Shown here: positions 24,154 through 32,492 of the stretch, in pieces
Position numbering within the stretch: position 1 is the stretch's first letter
How the letters are laid out: every line of letters begins with the position of its first letter
DNA from: Streptomyces sp. TSRI0281
GTDB lineage: Bacteria; Actinomycetota; Actinomycetes; Streptomycetales; Streptomycetaceae
NCBI RefSeq assembly: GCF_001905125.1
Contig: NZ_LWLE01000004.1
Span: 62,001 to 126,000, forward strand
Direction of reading: 5' to 3'
DNA: 64,000 nt
Made by a program: the position numbers and the translations under genes
The notes under the pieces: generated by a model
The model's database searches: none
What the model saw: only the letters and a program-made list of their open reading frames with translations
Told to the model about the DNA's origin: nothing

Positions 24154-24966
24154 GTGACGCAGCAGGTGCCGCAGGTCCCGCCGACAGAAGCCGAGCTGAC
24201 CGGAGTGCGCAATTTCCGGGACGTGGGCGGGCTCCCGACGACGGACGGGCGCCGTGTGGCGTTCGGGCGGCTCTACCGCAGCGGTCACCTTGCGCACGCC
24301 ACGGAGCAGGACACGGCGATCCTCGGCGGGCTGGGTCTGCACACCGTCTTCGACTTCCGCAACGCCGCCGACCGGAGGCTGGACGGCCATGACGTGGAAC
24401 TGGCCGGGGTGCGCAATGTCAGCATCCCGCTCTCGGACCCGGCCGACGGCGCGGAGTTCTGGCGGCTGGTCCGCGACGGCGACATCGAGCAGCTGCGCTC
24501 GATCCTCTCCGGCACCAAGGGCGCGGACCGCATGATCACCTCGTACCGGTCGATCATCAGGGACCGCACCGCCGAGCACAGCCGGGTGCTGCACGCCCTG
24601 GCCGAGGACAGCGTCCCCGCCCTGATGCACTGTGCCGCGGGCAAGGACCGCGCCGGTCTCTCGATAGCCGTGTCGCTGCTCGCCGTCGGCGTGGAGCGCG
24701 ACGCCATCGAGACCGACTACCTCAAGTCCAACGACGCGCACCGCCGCTACCGGGTGCGGCGCACCGACATGTCGGAGACGGGGATGTCCCAGGAGGTGCT
24801 GGAGCTCCTGAACCCGCTGTTCGGCGCGCACGCCGAGTACCTCGCCGCGGCCTTCACCGCCATCGAGGAGACCTGGGGAACCACGGACCGCTACCTCACC
24901 GAGGGCCTGAAGATCACCCCGGAGACCCGGGAGCGGCTGCGCGGACGCCTGCTGGACCCGGCGTAG
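24154..24966 (+). CDS. Tyrosine-protein phosphatase (DSP/PTP-like, Y_phosphatase3)
   Basis: A 270-residue phosphatase. The active-site loop HCAAGKDRAG matches HCx5R with the Lys/Asp-Arg variant of bacterial Y_phosphatase3 enzymes. The N-terminal signature is GVRNFRDVGGLPTTDGRRV followed by LYRSGHLAHAT. A mid-protein FDFRNAADRR supplies the conserved Asp region. Such enzymes may act on phosphotyrosine or phosphoinositides. The GTG at 24154 follows AGGAG with 6-bp spacing and matches the family's start; an in-frame ATG at 24085 (preceded by GAGGA) would add 23 residues and cannot be excluded. Confidence 0.9.
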   Translation: MTQQVPQVPPTEAELTGVRNFRDVGGLPTTDGRRVAFGRLYRSGHLAHATEQDTAILGGLGLHTVFDFRNAADRRLDGHDVELAGVRNVSIPLSDPADGAEFWRLVRDGDIEQLRSILSGTKGADRMITSYRSIIRDRTAEHSRVLHALAEDSVPALMHCAAGKDRAGLSIAVSLLAVGVERDAIETDYLKSNDAHRRYRVRRTDMSETGMSQEVLELLNPLFGAHAEYLAAAFTAIEETWGTTDRYLTEGLKITPETRERLRGRLLDPA

Positions 24967-25048
24967 GCGCGCCCCTCTCCTCAGCGGATGGCGTCGGGCG
25001 GCGGATCGCTCCGGACCGTGTCCGCGCATTTCCGCCCGGCGGGCAGGA

Positions 25049-25225
25049 CTACTTGTTGCCGCCGGCCACGGCGAACAGCAGGTAGAGGAAGCCCGCGATG
25101 ACGTGTCCGGCCACCAGATAAGCGAACAGCCGGATCACGACTCCGCGCGGCATCTTCCGCTCATGCGGGTCGTAGTTCTTGGGCCGCTGCGGGGTCAGGG
25201 GGTCGTAGTGCTCGGAATCGGACAT
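25049..25225 (-). CDS. DUF6126-type small membrane protein
   Basis: A 58-residue protein with a polar N-terminus (YDPLTPQRPKNYDPHERKMPRG) and one hydrophobic segment (VIRLFAYLVAGHVIAGFLYLLFAV), ending GGNK. This looks like DUF6126 proteins, which in Streptomyces commonly follow an XRE-cupin regulator. The ATG at 25225 has AGAGGA five bases upstream. It is 76 bp downstream of that regulator on the same strand and is probably cotranscribed. Function unknown; a single-pass inner-membrane protein is the safe statement. Confidence 0.8.
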   Translation of the reverse strand: MSDSEHYDPLTPQRPKNYDPHERKMPRGVVIRLFAYLVAGHVIAGFLYLLFAVAGGNK

Positions 25226-25301
25226 GACAGTCCTCTCTGCCGGCCTCACGGCCGGTGAAGCGAAGGATGGAGCAGGTGCGGCGACGGGGCCGACGGCCCG
25301 G

Positions 25302-25910
25302 TCAGCGCCGATGGATCCCGTTGCCGAGACACAGCTCGGCGGCGGGGCTCTGCATCAGTGAGTGGACGAAGAGGAGCTCCGCGCCGCCGCGGTCGACGGC
25401 CGCGATCCGGTGCGGGGTGAGCGAATCGAAGTGCGCGCTGTCGCCGGGGTCGAGGTCGTGCACCGTCTCCCCCAGGACGACCCGCAGCCGGCCGTCCAGG
25501 ACGTACAGCCACTCCTCGCCGGGGTGGACCCGCACGAGATCGCCCTGGGCGCCGTAGGGCACGCTCACCCACAGTGCCTGCATGGCACGGCCGGAGCCGC
25601 CCGCCTGCTGATACATCCAGCCGTCGGCCTCGGCGCCCTCGAAGCGGCTGCCGCGGACGATCGCGTCACGTTCGGGAGGTGTCTCGCCGAGCAGCTCGGA
25701 AACCGTCGTACCGTAGATACGGGCGAGCCCGAGCAGCATCGGCAGCGAGGGTTGCCTGCGGCCCGTTTCGAGCCGGGAGAGGTGGGCCGGGGAAAGCCCT
25801 GCCCGCTGGGCGGCGCTCTCCAGGGTGAGACCGCGACCGCGGCGCAGTTCGCGCAGGCGGGGTGCGACGCCGGGGAGCTCGTCCGCCACCCCTCCGTCCG
25901 GAGGATTCAT
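25302..25910 (-). CDS. XRE-family regulator with C-terminal cupin domain
   Basis: A 202-residue regulator. An XRE helix-turn-helix covers about residues 15-72 (LRELRRGRGLTLESAAQRAGLSPAHLSRLE, split by the recognition helix). A cupin barrel follows at about 110-185 (LVRVHPGEEWLYVLDGRLRV, LDPGDSAHFDSLTPHRI). This architecture is that of PuuR/SutR-like regulators that bind a small metabolite in the cupin. A direct repeat lies 24-57 bp upstream of the ATG and may be its own operator. The small membrane gene follows. Confidence 0.9.
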   Translation of the reverse strand: MNPPDGGVADELPGVAPRLRELRRGRGLTLESAAQRAGLSPAHLSRLETGRRQPSLPMLLGLARIYGTTVSELLGETPPERDAIVRGSRFEGAEADGWMYQQAGGSGRAMQALWVSVPYGAQGDLVRVHPGEEWLYVLDGRLRVVLGETVHDLDPGDSAHFDSLTPHRIAAVDRGGAELLFVHSLMQSPAAELCLGNGIHRR

Positions 25911-25933
25911 ACCTTCATTGGGCCAGGAACTTT

Positions 25934-25967
25934 CCTCCGAGGCAAATTTCTTACCTCCGAGGCAAAT
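25934..25967. promoter_or_regulatory. 14-bp direct repeat upstream of the XRE-cupin gene
   Basis: CCTCCGAGGCAAAT occurs at 25934-25947 and again, identically, at 25954-25967, a 20-bp period (about two helical turns). Each copy contains the palindromic core CCTCCGAGG. The position, 24-57 bp upstream of the minus-strand start, fits an autoregulatory operator. Confidence 0.5.
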
Positions 25968-26069
25968 CCCCCGGACGTCGGCCCGGTGCCCATCAGCGGT
26001 GAGCCGTCCTCCGTCAGCGGCCGGCCGTTCTCGGCCAGCGACCGGCGGTCAGCGGTCAGCGGTTGACAG

Positions 26070-27467
26070 TCAGCGGTTGGCGACGGCCTGCTTCACCAGG
26101 GTCCGCCCGAAGTCCCACATCAGCCCGCCGCCGTTGTGCGCGTCGTCCATGACGGCGGTGAACGCCGCCACGAAGCGCTCCACCTCCGGCTCCCCGATGA
26201 CCAGCGGCGGAATCAGCTTGATCACTTCCAGATGGTCGCCGGACACCTGTGTGAGGATGCGGTGCTTCCGCAGCAGCGGCACGACGACCATCTGCGCGAA
26301 GAGTCCCTTGCGGGCCGCCTGGAGCATGGTCCAGCGGCTGCGGAGCTTCAGCGAGGCCGGCCGGCCGAACTCGATGCCGATCATCAGCCCGCGCCCGCGC
26401 ACCTCGTGCAGCAGCTCGTAGCGGTCGACGAGGGCGGCCAGCCGCTCCCGCAGGAGATCGCCGGTGCGCCGGGCGTTCGCGACGGTCTCCTCGTCCTCCA
26501 TCACCGCGAGCACGGCGAGCCCCGCCGCCATCGCCTGGGCATTGGAGCCGAAACTCGCGGAGTGGACGAGGACCCGGTCCATGGACGAGTAGACGCGTTT
26601 GAAGATCCAGTCCTTGCCGAGGGTCGCCCCGACGGGCACATAGCCGCCGGAGAGCGCCTTGGCGACACAGACCAGATCGGGTTCGACGCCTTCCTCGTGC
26701 TGGTACGCGTAGAAGTCGCCGGTCCTGCCGAGCCCGGTCTGCACCTCGTCGGCGATGAGGAGCGCCTTGTGCCGGTGGAGCAGTTCCTGCGCGGCCCGCA
26801 GGAAGCCCGGCGGCGCGGCGTGCACGCCCTTGCCCTGGACGGGTTCCACCACCAGGGCCGCCACATCGCCGCGCTTCAGCTCGCGCCGCAGGGCGTCGAG
26901 GTCGCCGAGCTCGATCGCGGTATCGGGCAGCAACGGGGCGAAGCCGTCCCGGAATCCGTTCTCGCCGTTGACCGAGAGCGAACCGGTGGTGAGTCCATGG
27001 AAGGCGTGGGTGCAGTAGAGGACCCGCGGTTTCCCGGTGGCGTAGCGGGCGAACTTCAGCGCCGTCTCGACCGCCTCCGTGCCGCTGTTGCCGAAGAAGA
27101 CCCGGTCCAGATGCGGGCTGTGGGTGAGCAGCTTCTCGGCCAGCAGTCCCGGCAGCGGCTGGCAGTCGAAGCGGGTGAGGTCGGCAAGCGAGGCGTCCAG
27201 GACGTCGTGCAGGGCCTTGCGGACGACGGGGTGGTGCCGTCCCAGGCCCATCACCCCGAATCCGGCGAGCATGTCGAGGTAGTCGTTGCCGTCGGCGTCC
27301 CAGAAGTACGCGCCCTCGGCCCGCTCGTACACCTTGTCGAAGCCGATGGTGTGCAGCATGCGCGGCAGTTGGTGGTTGAGGTGCCGTGCGTGCAGTTCGT
27401 AGCCTTCGGCGCCGCGTTCCGCGAGGAGCCGCGTGAGGTCGAAGCCCCCGGGTTCGCCGTCCTTCAT
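26070..27467 (-). CDS. hpnO: Hopanoid-associated aminotransferase HpnO
   Basis: A 465-residue class-III (ornithine/acetylornithine-type) PLP aminotransferase. Motifs: GNSGTEAVETALKFAR (phosphate binding), the LLIADEVQTGLGRTG Asp, and CVAKALSGGYVPVGA holding the Schiff-base Lys. HpnO converts the ribosyl side chain to aminobacteriohopanetriol in hopanoid-making bacteria. It lies 136 bp downstream of hpnH on the same strand, beyond a hairpin. The ATG at 27467 begins MKDGEPGGFDLT. Confidence 0.9.
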   Translation of the reverse strand: MKDGEPGGFDLTRLLAERGAEGYELHARHLNHQLPRMLHTIGFDKVYERAEGAYFWDADGNDYLDMLAGFGVMGLGRHHPVVRKALHDVLDASLADLTRFDCQPLPGLLAEKLLTHSPHLDRVFFGNSGTEAVETALKFARYATGKPRVLYCTHAFHGLTTGSLSVNGENGFRDGFAPLLPDTAIELGDLDALRRELKRGDVAALVVEPVQGKGVHAAPPGFLRAAQELLHRHKALLIADEVQTGLGRTGDFYAYQHEEGVEPDLVCVAKALSGGYVPVGATLGKDWIFKRVYSSMDRVLVHSASFGSNAQAMAAGLAVLAVMEDEETVANARRTGDLLRERLAALVDRYELLHEVRGRGLMIGIEFGRPASLKLRSRWTMLQAARKGLFAQMVVVPLLRKHRILTQVSGDHLEVIKLIPPLVIGEPEVERFVAAFTAVMDDAHNGGGLMWDFGRTLVKQAVANR

Positions 27468-27566
27468 TGCCCGTTCTCTCCTTCGGCAGGTCCAGCTGGG
27501 CCGCCGGCCCGGCCCGGACGCGCCACGAGGGGCGGCGCGTCGCGAGCGGCCGGGCCGGCGGGACAG

Positions 27567-27590
27567 GGAGAACCGGCGTCCCGGTTCTCC
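27567..27590. terminator. 10-bp hairpin between hpnH and hpnO
   Basis: GGAGAACCGG (27567-27576), loop CGTC, CCGGTTCTCC (27581-27590) is a perfect inverted repeat 14 bp past the hpnH stop. It may end or attenuate the main hopanoid transcript before hpnO. Confidence 0.5.
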
Positions 27591-27603
27591 GGCGGTCAGG
27601 ACG

Positions 27604-28623
27604 TCACCGGTTGCCGGTGACGGTCTCCCGTGCGGCCCTCAGGGACTCCTTCAGCGACCCCATGGTGGCGAGCACCGCCGTGGGCTCGTATCCGCAGTGC
27701 GCCATGCAGTTGGCACAGCGCGGGTCCTTGCCCCGGCCGTACTTCTCCCAGTCGGTCTCCTCGATGAGCTGACGGTACGTCGGGACGTATCCGTCGCTCA
27801 TCAGGTAGCAGGGGCGCTGCCAGCCGAAGAGCGAGTAGTTCGGGATCGCCCACGCGGTGCAGGCGAAGTCCGCCTTGCCTTCCAGGAAGTCCAGGAAGAG
27901 CGGCGAGTGGTTCAGCCGCCAGCGGGCCCGGTTGCCGCCGGCGAAGGCCTTCTTGAACAGCTCGCGGGTCTGCTCGACGCCGAGGAAGTGCTCCTGGTCG
28001 GGTGCCTTCTCGTACGCGTAGGCGGGCGAGATCATCATCTCGTCGACCTTCAGATCGTCATTGAGGAAGTTGAGGACCTCGATGATGGTCTGCGGGGTAT
28101 CGGTGTTGAAGAAGGTCGAGTTCGTGGTGACGCGGAATCCGCGGCTCTTGGCCTCCTTCATCGCCGCCACCGCCTCGTCGAAGACGCCTTCCTTGGCAAC
28201 CGATTCGTCGTGCCGCTCACGCAGCCCGTCGATGTGCACGGCGAAGGCGAAGTAGGGCGACGGGGTGAATTTGTCGAGCTTCTTCCGCATGAGCATCGCG
28301 TTGGTGCAGAGGAAGACGTATTTCTTCTTCGCGACGAGCTGACGCACGATTTCATCGATCTGCGGGTGCATCAGTGGCTCACCACCCGCGATGGAGACCA
28401 TCGGCGCGCCCGATTCGAGCACCGCGCCGACGGCCTGGGCGACCGGCATGCGCTGTTTCAGAACTCCGGCCGGATGCTGGATCTTCCCGCATCCCTCACA
28501 GGCCAGATTGCAGGCGAACAAGGGCTCCAGCTCGACAATGAGCGGGAACTTCTCTCGCCTGCGGAGCTTTTGTTCAATGAGGTACGTCGCAACCTTGATG
28601 GACTGACGAAGCGGCATGGCCAT
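27604..28623 (-). CDS. hpnH: Adenosyl-hopene transferase HpnH (radical SAM)
   Basis: A 339-residue radical SAM enzyme that joins the 5'-deoxyadenosyl group to hopene (diploptene) to make adenosylhopane. The cluster motif CNLACEGC (Cx3Cx2C) lies near residue 40, followed by SIAGGEPLMH. A later FACTAWAIPNYSLFGWQRPCY and CANCMAHCGYEPTA supply extra cysteines, as in the family. The ATG at 28623 has AGGAGGT seven bases upstream; another ATG two codons in is less favoured. It starts 5 bp after hpnG. Confidence 0.95.
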   Translation of the reverse strand: MAMPLRQSIKVATYLIEQKLRRREKFPLIVELEPLFACNLACEGCGKIQHPAGVLKQRMPVAQAVGAVLESGAPMVSIAGGEPLMHPQIDEIVRQLVAKKKYVFLCTNAMLMRKKLDKFTPSPYFAFAVHIDGLRERHDESVAKEGVFDEAVAAMKEAKSRGFRVTTNSTFFNTDTPQTIIEVLNFLNDDLKVDEMMISPAYAYEKAPDQEHFLGVEQTRELFKKAFAGGNRARWRLNHSPLFLDFLEGKADFACTAWAIPNYSLFGWQRPCYLMSDGYVPTYRQLIEETDWEKYGRGKDPRCANCMAHCGYEPTAVLATMGSLKESLRAARETVTGNR

Positions 28624-28628
28624 CTGGC

Positions 28629-29282
28629 TCACCTCCTGGGGAGCAGCAAAGATCGGTGCCATTCATAGAAAGCCGGCAGGACGGCACGAAGAACGCGGAA
28701 GGCTGATATTCCACCGCGGACCGTGCCGATGCGGACGAGCTCATGCTCTGGAGCGTCCACGACCACCCGTACGGCCGCAACCGGGCGTGGGCCGTGGCGC
28801 AGGGCGGTGCGCAGTGTGGCGGCGGACTCCATGTCCACCGCGATGGCGCCGGTGGCCCTCAGTTCGGCCCGCTCAGGTCCTCGTACGACATGGTCGGAGC
28901 CGAACAGCGGACCGGTGTGGACGGTGCGGCCGGGCACCGCCCTGGCGAGGGCCGCGACGAGCAGACCCGTGCCGGTGCAGACGGTGGAGCCGGTCGCGTC
29001 CCGGGTCTCCTCGGCGACGACCAGGTCCCCGGGGTGCATCCCGGGGGCCAGTCCGGCGCAGAAGCCGGAAGCGATGACCGCGGCGCCCCGCGCCCCGTCC
29101 CGGCCCAGCGAGTGCCCCATGGCCGTCTCGGCGGCCTTCGGGCCCATCCCGGTCCGGATGACGCTCACCGGGCCCGGGGCACCGCTGCCCCGGGCACTGC
29201 GCAGGGCGAACTGTTCGATGCCGAGGGCGCAGGCGATCAGCAGCGGTACGGCGGGCCCGGACGGCCTCGGTGCATCGCCCAT
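28629..29282 (-). CDS. hpnG: Adenosylhopane phosphorylase/nucleosidase HpnG
   Basis: A 217-residue member of the purine nucleoside phosphorylase/MTA-SAH nucleosidase superfamily. It has IRTGMGPKAAETAM, a central SGFCAGLAPGMHPGDLVVAE strand-loop, and AIAVDMESAATLR (the VDMES motif binding ribose). HpnG removes adenine from adenosylhopane to yield ribosylhopane. The ATG overlaps the shc stop by one base (TGATG). The protein is short but covers the whole fold. Confidence 0.9.
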   Translation of the reverse strand: MGDAPRPSGPAVPLLIACALGIEQFALRSARGSGAPGPVSVIRTGMGPKAAETAMGHSLGRDGARGAAVIASGFCAGLAPGMHPGDLVVAEETRDATGSTVCTGTGLLVAALARAVPGRTVHTGPLFGSDHVVRGPERAELRATGAIAVDMESAATLRTALRHGPRPVAAVRVVVDAPEHELVRIGTVRGGISAFRVLRAVLPAFYEWHRSLLLPRR

Positions 29283-31282
29283 CAGGCCCCCTCGCCGACG
29301 GACGTGCGGCCGGCGAACGGATCGCCGTACACATAGCGCCCCAGCGCGGTGAGCGGGAAGACCTGCCGGTAGAGGTGGTAGTTGATGGAGAAGTCCCAGG
29401 GGAAACCGGTCCCGGTGAAGTACGGCTCGTCCCAGGAGCCGTCGGCCTGCTGGGTCTCGGACAGCCAGGTGACGCCACGGGTCACCGAGCGGCTGTCGCG
29501 TTCGCCCGCGGCGAGGAGTGCCAGCAGCGCCCAGGCGGTCTGGGACGCGGTCGACTCACCGTGTCCGATCCACTTCTCCTCCTGGTAGGAGCGCAGGTCC
29601 TCGCCCCAGCCGCCGTCGTCGTTCTGGACGGACGTGAGCCAGCTCACGGCCCGGCGGATCGACGGGTGACCTGCGGGCAGTCCGGCGGCGACCAGCGCGG
29701 GCACCACGGACCCTGTCCCGTAGACGTAGTTGACGCCCCAGCGGCCGAACCAGGCGCCGCACGCCTCCTGTTCGGCGAGCAGCCACTCGATGCCCTGCCG
29801 GGTACGGGGGTGCCGGGCCCGGCCCTCCACGGCGAGCATCTCCACGACATGGCCGGTGACATCGGCCGACGGCGGATCGATGACCTCCCCGAAGTCGCAG
29901 AACGGCAGACGGTTGGGGAACGGGCTGGTGTTGTCCGCGTCGAAGGCGCCCCAGGCCCCGTTGCGGGACTGCATGCCGAGGTTCCAGCGCACTCCGCGCT
30001 CGATCGCGGCTTCGAGCCGGGCGGGATCGGGATGCGCGACCCGGCGCAGCGCCAGGACCACTTCGGCGGTGTCGTCGATATCCGGATAGTTGTCGTTGTG
30101 GAATTCGAACGCCCAGCCGCCCGGCTCAAGTTCGGGCTTGCGCACGGACCAGTCGCCGGGGCGTGCGATCTCCTCGCCGAGCATCCAGTCGGCGGCCTTC
30201 ACGAGCGCGGGGTGGTCGGGCCGGAGCCCTGCGTCGGCGAGCGCGATGGTGGCGAGGCAGGTGTCCCAGACGGGCGACTGGCATGCCTCGATCATGCGGG
30301 CGCCGTCCTCGCGCCATACGGCGAACCGGTCCAGCGAGGCGAGCCCGGCCCGCATCACCGGGTGGTCCAGGTCGTAGCCGAGCAGATGGAGGGCGATGAC
30401 GGAGTAGACCGCGGGTGGCTGGATGCCGCCCCAGCAACCGTCGTTCTCCTGGCGCTCGATGATCCAGCGGGCCGCCGCGTTCATCGCGATGCGTCTCAAC
30501 GGACGCGGCGCGACCTTGTGGTAAAAGTGCATCCCCTTGTCGAGCCGCTGGAAGATCCCGTCCCAACTGGCCGCCGGTGCCATGCGCTTGGGAGGATTGG
30601 GGCACGCGGGGTCGGTGTGCAGCTCGTCGAGGGCGAACGGGGCGGGCCGGACCGGCCGCTTCGCCGAGACGACGGTCAGCGGAACAATGGTCTGCCGGGC
30701 CCAGCAGCCGAAGTCATAGATATTGAGTGGCAGCCACTTGGGAAAGAACATCAACTCGGGTGGCAGCTCAGGCAGGTCATCCCATTTCCACCAGCCGAAG
30801 AGGGCCAGCCAGATCCGGGTGAAGACCCGGGCGGCCGCGATGCCGCCCTGTTCTCTGACCCACCCGGCGGCACGCGCCATGTGCGGGTCCTCCGGCCGGT
30901 CCCCGGCCAGCCGCAGCGCCACGTACGCCTCGATGGTGGCGGAGAGGTCGCCCGGTCCGCCGTAAAATGTGGCCCAGGTGCCGTCACCGAGCTGTTCGCC
31001 ACGGATGAACCGGGCCGATGCCTGGACCGTGGCCGGGTCCTGGATCCCGATGAACTGACGGAGCAGCAGGTCCTCGGCGTCCATCGTGACGTTGGTGGCG
31101 AGGTCGCCCTTCCACCAGCCCTGCTCGTCCTGTCTGCCGAGGAGATGCTCCACCGAGCGTTCCGCGGCCCGCCGCGCGACGGCGAGTACGCCGTCCGCGG
31201 CGATGTTGGATTCGGTCGGATCGCCGTCCGAGGCTGCGCGAGGGTTCGCGGCTCCGGTGCTTCCGTCGGTCGTCGCTGTCAT
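29282..31282 (-). CDS. shc: Squalene-hopene cyclase
   Basis: A 666-residue class II triterpene cyclase. The protonating motif DIDDTA (DxDDTA) is near residue 405. QW-type repeats (QDEQGWWKG, QNDDGGWGED, QQADGSWDE, RNGAWGAFD) and GGWAFEFHNDNYPD match the family throughout. It cyclises squalene to hopene/hopanol on the membrane surface. The ATG at 31282 (MTATTDGSTG) has GGGGAAG upstream. It is separated from the upstream polyprenyl synthase by 106 bp containing a hairpin, so it may have some independent expression. Confidence 0.97.
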   Translation of the reverse strand: MTATTDGSTGAANPRAASDGDPTESNIAADGVLAVARRAAERSVEHLLGRQDEQGWWKGDLATNVTMDAEDLLLRQFIGIQDPATVQASARFIRGEQLGDGTWATFYGGPGDLSATIEAYVALRLAGDRPEDPHMARAAGWVREQGGIAAARVFTRIWLALFGWWKWDDLPELPPELMFFPKWLPLNIYDFGCWARQTIVPLTVVSAKRPVRPAPFALDELHTDPACPNPPKRMAPAASWDGIFQRLDKGMHFYHKVAPRPLRRIAMNAAARWIIERQENDGCWGGIQPPAVYSVIALHLLGYDLDHPVMRAGLASLDRFAVWREDGARMIEACQSPVWDTCLATIALADAGLRPDHPALVKAADWMLGEEIARPGDWSVRKPELEPGGWAFEFHNDNYPDIDDTAEVVLALRRVAHPDPARLEAAIERGVRWNLGMQSRNGAWGAFDADNTSPFPNRLPFCDFGEVIDPPSADVTGHVVEMLAVEGRARHPRTRQGIEWLLAEQEACGAWFGRWGVNYVYGTGSVVPALVAAGLPAGHPSIRRAVSWLTSVQNDDGGWGEDLRSYQEEKWIGHGESTASQTAWALLALLAAGERDSRSVTRGVTWLSETQQADGSWDEPYFTGTGFPWDFSINYHLYRQVFPLTALGRYVYGDPFAGRTSVGEGA

Positions 31283-31331
31283 GGCTTCCCCTTCGTGCAG
31301 TGTGGTCCTCTGCTGTGCTGGGGTCTCCGTC

Positions 31332-31359
31332 GGCCGGCGCCCGGTTACGGGCACCGGCC
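31332..31359. terminator. Hairpin between polyprenyl synthase and shc
   Basis: On the minus strand GGCCGGTGCCCG pairs with CGGGCGCCGGCC across a short loop, with one G-U type position. It is ~30 bp past the polyprenyl synthase stop and may reduce read-through into shc. Confidence 0.4.
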
Positions 31360-31388
31360 GGCGACTGCGAGTCATATGCGAATGGTGA

Positions 31389-32492
31389 TCATCTCTTTCG
31401 TACGACGACGAAGTCGGCGAGCGCGGTGAGCTGCGCCCGTACGTGCTGCGGCATGTCGACACCGTGCAGCGCCTCGATGGCGACCGCATGCTGACGGCGG
31501 GCCTCCTGGGCGGTCCACTCGCGACCGCCCGCCTCCTCGATGAGTGCCGCGCGGGCGGCGAACTCCTCCTCGGAGAAACTCTCGAAGTCATTGCTCTTGG
31601 CATCGGCGGCGAGCAGCTCGCCGAGACGCTCGGAGGCGGGGCCGCCCGCGGCGAGCGCGGCGACGACCGGCAGGGACTTCTTGCGCTGACGCAGATCGCT
31701 CCAGGTCTGCTTGCCCGTGGAATCCGGGTCGCCCCAGATGCCGAGCAGATCGTCGACCGCCTGGAAGGCGAGGCCCAGGTGGTAGCCGTACGCCTCCAGG
31801 GTGTCGGCGGTGCGGTCGTCGGCACCGCCGAGGACCGCACCGATGGAGACGGCACAGGCGAGCAGGGCGCCGGTCTTGTTGCCCTCCATCTCCAGGCACT
31901 CCTCGACGGTGACCCGCTCGCGGTGCTCGTAGGAGATGTCCTGGGCCTGCCCGTCGATGAGCTTGCGGGAGGCGGTGGTCAGCCGACGGGCCGCCCGGCC
32001 CGCCTCGACGGTGCCCAGTTCCAGCAGGACTTCGTTGGCGAGCGCGAAGAGGGCGTCGCCCACCAGGATCGCCTGGGCGGGACCGTGCACCTTCCAGACG
32101 GTGTCGCGGTGGCGGCGCTGCTCGTCGCCGTCCATCAGGTCGTCGTGCAGCAGCGAGAAGTTGTGCACGAGTTCGACCGCCACCGCGCCGGGGATACCGG
32201 CCTCGGCCGGAGCGCCCGCGGCCTCGGCGGACAGCAGGGCGAGCGCGGGGCGCACGGCCTTGCCGCCGTCGCCGTCGGCGGGCCGGCCCTCGGCGTCGAT
32301 CCAGCCGAAGTGGTAGGCGGCGACGGTGTCCATGGGCGGCGCGAGCCGGTCCACGGCAGCCCGCAGCACCGGCGCTGACAGGGCCCGTCCACGCTCCAGA
32401 AGCGCGGTGACGTCCGCGGTGTCTGCCACGGTGTCGAAAGCCGGATTCGCCGGGGTCACTGACTCTCCTCTTGTTCCGGTGGTACTGCTCAT
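31389..32492 (-). CDS. Polyprenyl (probably farnesyl) diphosphate synthase
   Basis: A 367-residue all-helical prenyltransferase. The first aspartate-rich motif is LLHDDLMDGD and the second is QAVDDLLGIWGD. GGKAVRPALALLSAE and GNKTGALLACA are further family motifs. Placed between hpnE and shc, it most likely supplies C15 farnesyl diphosphate for squalene formation. The ATG at 32492 overlaps the hpnE stop (ATGA) and has AGGAGG just upstream. A GTG at 32459, preceded by GAGGAG, is an alternative start that would drop 11 residues. Confidence 0.9.
   Translation of the reverse strand: MSSTTGTRGESVTPANPAFDTVADTADVTALLERGRALSAPVLRAAVDRLAPPMDTVAAYHFGWIDAEGRPADGDGGKAVRPALALLSAEAAGAPAEAGIPGAVAVELVHNFSLLHDDLMDGDEQRRHRDTVWKVHGPAQAILVGDALFALANEVLLELGTVEAGRAARRLTTASRKLIDGQAQDISYEHRERVTVEECLEMEGNKTGALLACAVSIGAVLGGADDRTADTLEAYGYHLGLAFQAVDDLLGIWGDPDSTGKQTWSDLRQRKKSLPVVAALAAGGPASERLGELLAADAKSNDFESFSEEEFAARAALIEEAGGREWTAQEARRQHAVAIEALHGVDMPQHVRAQLTALADFVVVRKR

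Noticed and set aside
21439..24966. A very long plus-strand open frame opposite the riboswitch and alpha-galactosidase genes
   Set aside because: It is antisense to clear genes, its sequence is Arg/Pro/His-rich with no domain, and long open antisense frames are expected at this GC content. Only its final ~270 codons (from 24154) are real, as the phosphatase.
28629..29282. Annotating hpnG as a methylthioadenosine nucleosidase
   Set aside because: The fold is shared, but position inside the hopanoid operon, coupled to shc and hpnH, makes the hopanoid role far more likely.
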